DNA of 10,161 nucleotides from assembly GCA_905235885.1 (NCBI GenBank), contig CAJONM010000182.1, positions 1 through 10,161 of the forward strand, read 5' to 3'. The position numbers and the translations under genes are program-made. The notes under the pieces were generated by a model. That model searched no databases. It was given only the letters and a program-made list of their open reading frames with translations, and was not told the origin of the DNA. This document shows, piece by piece, positions 6,872-10,161 of the stretch (position 1 is the first letter of the stretch; each line of letters starts with the position of its first letter). The stretch is from an uncultured Clostridia bacterium. Its GTDB lineage: Bacteria; Bacillota; Clostridia; UBA1381.

Positions 6872-7720
6872 TTATATGTTTATATCTCTGTGCTCCGTTG
6901 CCACATTGTAGCCGTTATCGGCAAGCCTCTGTGCAAGAAGATTTGCAAAGGTCACGCTCCTGTGATGACCGCCCGTACAGCCTGTGGCTATTACAAGCGA
7001 CTTTTTGCCTTCTTCTATATACAGCGGAATGAGATACTCGACCATATCCACAAGCTTTTCAAAAAAGGTTTGCGCCGCCTTTGAGCTCATTACAAAATCG
7101 CGCACCTCTTCGTCATTACCGGTTTTATGCTTCAGCTCCGAGATATAAAACGGGTTCGGGAAGCACCGCACATCAAAAACAAGGTCCGCGTCCGCCGGTA
7201 TGCCATGCTTAAATCCGAACGATACCGTCATGACCTCAAACGCCGCGTTGGACTGTATATTATATATGTCCATAAATCTGTCATGAAGCTGCTTTGTCGT
7301 AAAACGCGATGTATCTATTACATAATCCGCCGCGTCTCTGAGCTTTTGCGTGATTCTGCGCTCCTCCTTTATCGACGCCAATAACCCCTTTGGATTGTTC
7401 AGAGGATGGCTTCTGCGCGTCTCCTTATATCGGCGGACAAGCGTATCGTCATCGGCGTCAAGAAATATCAGGCGTACATCATATACCATTTTCAGCTCGT
7501 CTATCTGTCCGAGCAGCTCATTTATCATATCGCCCACGCGTATATCGACAACGAGCGCGACATTGCGGAATTTATCCTTTACCGTTCCAAGCATATTTGC
7601 AAGCATCGGAATAAGAGCCGGAGGCATATTGTCGATACAAAAATAGTTCATATCTTCAAAGAACTGTATCGCCTTCGTTTTGCCCGATCCGGACATTCCC
7701 GTAAGAATAGTAAAATCCAT
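6872..7720 (-). CDS. rapZ: RapZ/YvcJ family P-loop nucleotide-binding protein
   Basis: Cytoplasmic protein of 282 residues, full length for the family. The N-terminal kinase-like half has a Walker A motif GMSGSGKT (8-15), FEDMNYFCIDNMPPALIP (21-38), VVDIR (57-61) and FLDADDDTLVRRYKETRRSHPL-type sequence at 86-107, given here only as landmarks. The C-terminal RNA/metabolite-binding half has SFGFKHGIPADADLVFDVR (167-185), FPNPFY and GCTGGHHRSV (247-256), followed by EHRDI near the end. In E. coli RapZ is an RNA-binding adaptor that controls glucosamine-6-phosphate synthase through small RNAs; in B. subtilis YvcJ hydrolyses nucleotides and influences competence. The role here is not known, though its place beside murB fits control of wall precursor supply (inference). 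AGGAG lies 6-7 bases before the ATG. Confidence 0.96.
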   Translation of the reverse strand: MDFTILTGMSGSGKTKAIQFFEDMNYFCIDNMPPALIPMLANMLGTVKDKFRNVALVVDIRVGDMINELLGQIDELKMVYDVRLIFLDADDDTLVRRYKETRRSHPLNNPKGLLASIKEERRITQKLRDAADYVIDTSRFTTKQLHDRFMDIYNIQSNAAFEVMTVSFGFKHGIPADADLVFDVRCFPNPFYISELKHKTGNDEEVRDFVMSSKAAQTFFEKLVDMVEYLIPLYIEEGKKSLVIATGCTGGHHRSVTFANLLAQRLADNGYNVATEHRDINI

Positions 7721-7751
7721 ATTTCTCTCCTTTCCGCCGTATCTTGCTTTT

Positions 7752-8642
7752 TTAATCCTCGCCTATCATTTTTATTTCAGGCTGCAATTGTATGCCGAAT
7801 TGCTTTTTTACCTCGTTTTGTATATGCTCTATCAAATCGCGCACATCTTTGGCTGTCGCTGCGCCGCGGTTTACGATAAATCCGGCGTGCAGCTCGCTTA
7901 CCTGCGCTCCGCCTATCGCACAGCCTTTGAGTCCGGCATCCTCGATAAGCTTGCCGGCAAAGCTGCCCTCAGGGCGTTTAAAAACGCTGCCTGCCGACGG
8001 CAGCGACAGCGGCTGCTTGCTCGTGCGCCGCAAATTGTAATCCGCCATTTCGGCGCGTATGTCATCTTCACTGCCCTTTTCAAGATGCAGCACAGCCGAT
8101 GTGATGTATTTTCCGCCATCGGTAAATATGCTGCTTCGGTACCCGAACAGGCATTCGTTTGCGGTGACGGTATGCAGCTGCCCGTTATCGTCAAGATACT
8201 CCACGCTTTTAACGGCGTTTTTTATCTCGCCGCCGTATGCTCCGGCGTTCATATATATGCAGCCGCCGAGCGTTCCGGGAATACCCGACAGCGGCTCAAA
8301 TCCGCTCAGCGCATTTTTTGCCGCTTCCGCCGCGATCTTCGACATCATCGCTCCCGCGCCGGCATATATCTCCGTTCCGTTTACTTCAATATCGGTTATC
8401 CCGATCTGTATTACAAGTCCGCGCACACCGCCGTCACCGACAAGGATATTCGAGCCGTTACCCAAGACGATAAACGGCGTGCGGGTGCGGTGCGCCGCCC
8501 TTATAAGCTCCGCCGCCTCCGCCGCGCTTCTTACGGTTGCGAACATATCGGCCGCGCCGCCTATGCGAAACGATGTATGCCTGCTCATAGGCTCGTTGAG
8601 CTTTATATCGGGCGTTATCTCTTTAAATATATCTGCTGTCAT
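7752..8642 (-). CDS. murB: UDP-N-acetylenolpyruvoylglucosamine reductase (MurB)
   Basis: FAD- and NADPH-dependent cytoplasmic enzyme that makes UDP-N-acetylmuramate, the second committed step of peptidoglycan synthesis. Its 296 residues suit the shorter type II MurB of Gram-positive bacteria. The FAD-binding half contains HTSFRIGGAADMF (22-34), LGNGSNILVGD (60-70) and PGTLGGCIYMNAGAYGGEI (122-140). Candidate catalytic residues are R169 in FGYRSS, proton-donor S219 in PSAGSVFKRP, and E289 in LQPEIKMIG. Also present are FAGKLIEDAGLKG and HAGFIVNRG. GGAGG lies about 5 bases before the ATG at 8642. The start follows hprK by 15 bases, and rapZ begins 31 bases after its stop, so it is almost surely in the same transcript. 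Confidence 0.97.
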   Translation of the reverse strand: MTADIFKEITPDIKLNEPMSRHTSFRIGGAADMFATVRSAAEAAELIRAAHRTRTPFIVLGNGSNILVGDGGVRGLVIQIGITDIEVNGTEIYAGAGAMMSKIAAEAAKNALSGFEPLSGIPGTLGGCIYMNAGAYGGEIKNAVKSVEYLDDNGQLHTVTANECLFGYRSSIFTDGGKYITSAVLHLEKGSEDDIRAEMADYNLRRTSKQPLSLPSAGSVFKRPEGSFAGKLIEDAGLKGCAIGGAQVSELHAGFIVNRGAATAKDVRDLIEHIQNEVKKQFGIQLQPEIKMIGED

Positions 8643-8657
8643 AATCCCTCCGCATTA

Positions 8658-9602
8658 TCACTGTAGATTGAGCTGCTCCTCCATCTGACTCATAAGCCGC
8701 TTGTTCAGCTCGACGGCGGCGTTATATCCCATTTTCTTCTGTCTGTTGTTCATCGCCGCGACCTCGACTATGACGGCTATGTTTCTGCCAAGCTTTACGG
8801 GTATCGTTATGGACGGTATGTTTATACCCATAATATTGGTATATTCGTCTATCATCCCCAGCCTGTCATATTGCTTATTCATATCCCATGGCTCAAGGTG
8901 TATGACCATATCTATCTGCTGCTCTTCCTTTATCGCGCCCATACCGAATATTTCCTTAACATCGATTATCCCGATACCGCGCACCTCCACGAAATGGCGG
9001 ATTATATCCGGCGCGTGACCTATAAGAGCAGAGTCGGATATTTTTTTTATTTCCACCGCGTCATCGGCAACAAGCCTGTGGCCGCGCTTTACAAGCTCTA
9101 TCGCCGCCTCGCTCTTGCCGACGCCGCTCTCGCCCATTATCAGTATCCCCTCGCCGTATATCTCGCACAAAACACCGTGACGGGTCTTGCATGGTGCGAG
9201 CTGGACATTGAGATACCGTATGACCATACTCATAAAATGCGAGGTCATATGCTCTGAGCGCAGCAGCGCTATCTGATATTTATCCGCAAGCTCTATCATT
9301 TCCGGAAACACCTGCAAGCCGCGCGTTATCACGAGAACTTTGAAGCCGAGCTTAAAGTAGTTTTCAAGCTTCTCCTCGCGCTCCTCCGCGGAGAACTGCT
9401 CCAAAAATGTGAACTCGACCTTTCCCATTATCTGTATGCGGTTATTGTCAAAATGCATCGAAAAGCCGACCATCTGAAGTCCGGGGCGGTTGATGTCCGA
9501 TGTCGTTATATACACCGACTCCATATCCTTCGGCTCATAAAGCGCCTCAAGCTGAAAATATTCTATTAATTTATTTACCGGTAATCTTGGTGTTGTATCC
9601 AT
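8658..9602 (-). CDS. hprK: HPr kinase/phosphorylase
   Basis: Bifunctional enzyme that phosphorylates HPr on Ser46 using ATP or pyrophosphate and removes the phosphate again, setting carbon catabolite repression and PTS activity in Gram-positive bacteria; kinase activity is stimulated by fructose 1,6-bisphosphate, the PfkA product. From the chosen start it has 314 residues, usual for the family. An N-terminal domain (about 1-130) precedes the catalytic core with TRHGVL (H142), Walker A GESGVGKS (157-164), LVADDAVEI (D180, D181) and the HprK signature VEVRGIGIIDV (206-216), then YDRLG and IPVKLGRNIAVIVEVAAMN (266-284). The start is the ATG at 9602 with GGAGG 11 bases upstream; an ATG at 9620 lies on the GGAGG itself and has no site of its own. 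First gene after a strong promoter. No gene for HPr is in this window. Confidence 0.97.
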   Translation of the reverse strand: MDTTPRLPVNKLIEYFQLEALYEPKDMESVYITTSDINRPGLQMVGFSMHFDNNRIQIMGKVEFTFLEQFSAEEREEKLENYFKLGFKVLVITRGLQVFPEMIELADKYQIALLRSEHMTSHFMSMVIRYLNVQLAPCKTRHGVLCEIYGEGILIMGESGVGKSEAAIELVKRGHRLVADDAVEIKKISDSALIGHAPDIIRHFVEVRGIGIIDVKEIFGMGAIKEEQQIDMVIHLEPWDMNKQYDRLGMIDEYTNIMGINIPSITIPVKLGRNIAVIVEVAAMNNRQKKMGYNAAVELNKRLMSQMEEQLNLQ

Positions 9603-9613
9603 AACGGCTCGTG

Positions 9614-9618
9614 CCTCC
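9614..9618 (-). promoter_or_regulatory. Ribosome binding site of hprK
   Basis: GGAGG on the minus strand, 11 bases before the ATG at 9602, slightly longer than ideal spacing. It overlaps the upstream in-frame ATG at 9620, which therefore is unlikely to be used. Confidence 0.6.
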
Positions 9619-9655
9619 ATTTGTATTACTGCATGATCGGTTTTATCCTTAAATC

Positions 9656-9684
9656 ATTATAGCATATTCTTTCCTCAATTTCAA
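9656..9684 (-). promoter_or_regulatory. Strong sigma-A promoter of the hprK-murB-rapZ-whiA-dnaE unit
   Basis: On the minus strand TTGAAA (9684-9679, one mismatch to consensus) is followed after exactly 17 bases by a perfect TATAAT (9661-9656), with TGC directly before it, the extended -10 form. Transcription should start near 9649, giving a leader of about 47 bases before the hprK ATG. Because the five following genes are spaced by only 15-40 bases and I see no terminator between them, this is the likely main promoter for all five. Confidence 0.85.
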
Positions 9685-9756
9685 TATTTATTTGGTCAAT
9701 ATTATGTAATAAATAAACAATAAATCCGCCGGAAATATATGTATTTTAAATTAATA

Positions 9757-9817
9757 TGAAAAAAAAACAAAAAAATTTGACAAACCACTTGCAAAACAAA
9801 TATAAATGTGTTAAAAT
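9757..9817 (+). promoter_or_regulatory. rpmB promoter region with upstream A-tracts
   Basis: A perfect TTGACA (9777-9782) stands 18 bases before TATAAA (9801-9806). A second, overlapping candidate is TTGCAA (9789-9794), 17 bases before TAAAAT (9812-9817), which has a TG extension at 9809-9810. Start sites would be near 9813 or 9824, both giving a short leader before the ATG at 9860. Two long A-tracts (9760-9768 and 9770-9775) sit just upstream of the TTGACA, as in UP elements that bind the polymerase alpha subunit at highly expressed genes (inference). Confidence 0.7.
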
Positions 9818-9859
9818 AGCTTACGATGTTTTTTAATGCTGTTATGGGAGGTGTTATTA

Positions 9860-10048
9860 ATGGCTAAATGTGATATATGCGGCAAGGGCGTAAGCTTTGG
9901 CATAAAGGTTTCGCACTCACACAGACGCTCGAACAGGACATGGAAGCCGAATGTGGTAAAGGTCAAGGCGATCGTAAACGGTACTCCGAAGTCGGTTCAT
10001 GTTTGTACACGCTGCCTGCGTTCGGGAAAGGTACAGCGCGCCGTTTGA
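9860..10048 (+). CDS. rpmB: 50S ribosomal protein L28 (zinc-binding form)
   Basis: Small basic protein of the large ribosomal subunit, 62 residues, the usual length in Gram-positive bacteria. It begins MAKCDICGKGVSFGIKVSHS and has the family block HRRSNRTWKPNV (21-32). Two CXXC pairs, C4/C7 and C49/C52, make a zinc-binding site, so this is the C+ form rather than the cysteine-free form induced under zinc limitation in some bacteria. The start is the ATG at 9860 with GGAGGT 7 bases upstream; an in-frame ATG at 9836 would add eight residues not seen in the family. It is transcribed alone, divergently from hprK, and closes with a terminator 17 bases after its stop. Confidence 0.98.
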   Translation: MAKCDICGKGVSFGIKVSHSHRRSNRTWKPNVVKVKAIVNGTPKSVHVCTRCLRSGKVQRAV

Positions 10049-10065
10049 TTATTATTGGATCATAG

Positions 10066-10091
10066 CAGTCTGCCGCGGCAGACTGTTTTTT
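10066..10091 (+). terminator. Intrinsic terminator of rpmB
   Basis: A perfect 20-base palindrome (10066-10085, arms CAGTCTGCCG and CGGCAGACTG) forms a hairpin of about 8 base pairs with a CGCG loop, followed by six T (10086-10091). It starts 17 bases after the rpmB stop. The opposite strand lacks a matching U-run after the stem, so it should act mainly on the plus strand. Confidence 0.9.
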
Positions 10092-10124
10092 CTGTTACAA
10101 TAATATTACATTTTACATACATAT

Positions 10125-10146
10125 CGAAAAAATCTTGCTTTTTTCG
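10125..10146. repeat. AT-rich inverted repeat near the right edge
   Basis: CGAAAAAA and TTTTTTCG form perfect 8-base arms around a 6-base loop. On either strand this resembles a weak, A/U-rich hairpin. It could belong to the end of an oncoming gene outside the window or be chance in AT-rich DNA. Nothing else is visible between the rpmB terminator and the window end. Confidence 0.3.
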
Positions 10147-10161
10147 TTGTTTTATGTTATA

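Noticed and set aside
7680..8666. A 328-codon open frame on the plus strand, antisense to murB and longer than it
   Set aside because: Its frame lies over a fully conserved murB with all catalytic residues, its translation has no recognisable domain, and there is no ribosome binding site or promoter. It is a shadow of biased codon use.
9836..9859. Upstream in-frame ATG for rpmB adding eight residues
   Set aside because: The added sequence contains the GGAGGT site of the real start and is not found in L28 proteins.
9826..9867. Thirteen-codon upstream ORF overlapping the rpmB start
   Set aside because: It has no ribosome binding site, a 5' leader would be close to zero, and the short peptide is unremarkable. 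It is probably chance.
1..10161. Defence system, prophage, insertion sequence, CRISPR array or biosynthetic cluster
   Set aside because: All long stretches are accounted for by conserved housekeeping genes, no direct repeats or transposase-like frames are visible, and gaps are too short to hide such elements.

Overview
This window looks like a piece of core chromosome from a low-to-mid GC Gram-positive bacterium, most likely a member of Clostridia (Bacillota). The evidence is an HPr kinase/phosphorylase gene, a whiA/rapZ pair, strong GGAGG-type ribosome binding sites, sigma-A promoters of classic form, and the gene series hprK-murB-rapZ-whiA-dnaE-(small protein)-pfkA-pyk, which resembles clostridial chromosomes. 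Coding DNA is of medium GC and uses ATA freely for isoleucine; the few intergenic stretches are very AT-rich. I see no mobile element, CRISPR array, tRNA or rRNA gene, and no sign of horizontal transfer.

Reading the minus strand from right to left, a strong promoter at 9656-9684 starts a tightly packed unit: hprK (control of carbon catabolite repression), murB (peptidoglycan precursor synthesis), rapZ (nucleotide-binding regulator), whiA (DNA-binding regulator of division genes) and dnaE (replicative polymerase alpha subunit). Gaps between genes are 15-40 bases. After dnaE comes a 116-base AT-rich gap with a probable internal promoter, then a small conserved-looking protein of unknown function, pfkA (6-phosphofructokinase) and pyk (pyruvate kinase, cut by the left edge of the window). 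The two key irreversible steps of glycolysis are thus next to the replication polymerase and downstream of the kinase that senses glycolytic state.

On the plus strand, divergent from hprK, lies a single short gene, rpmB (ribosomal protein L28, zinc-binding form), with its own promoter behind an A-tract-rich upstream region and a strong intrinsic terminator at 10066-10091.

The genes fit one theme: sugar flux (PfkA, Pyk), sensing of that flux (HprK), its use for cell wall (MurB, possibly RapZ), and coupling to division and replication (WhiA, DnaE). The most notable departures from the usual arrangement are the absence of yvcK between rapZ and whiA, a TTG start codon on pyk, and the unassigned 66-residue protein in front of pfkA. 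I did not find a convincing undescribed system; this is mostly an ordinary housekeeping region.
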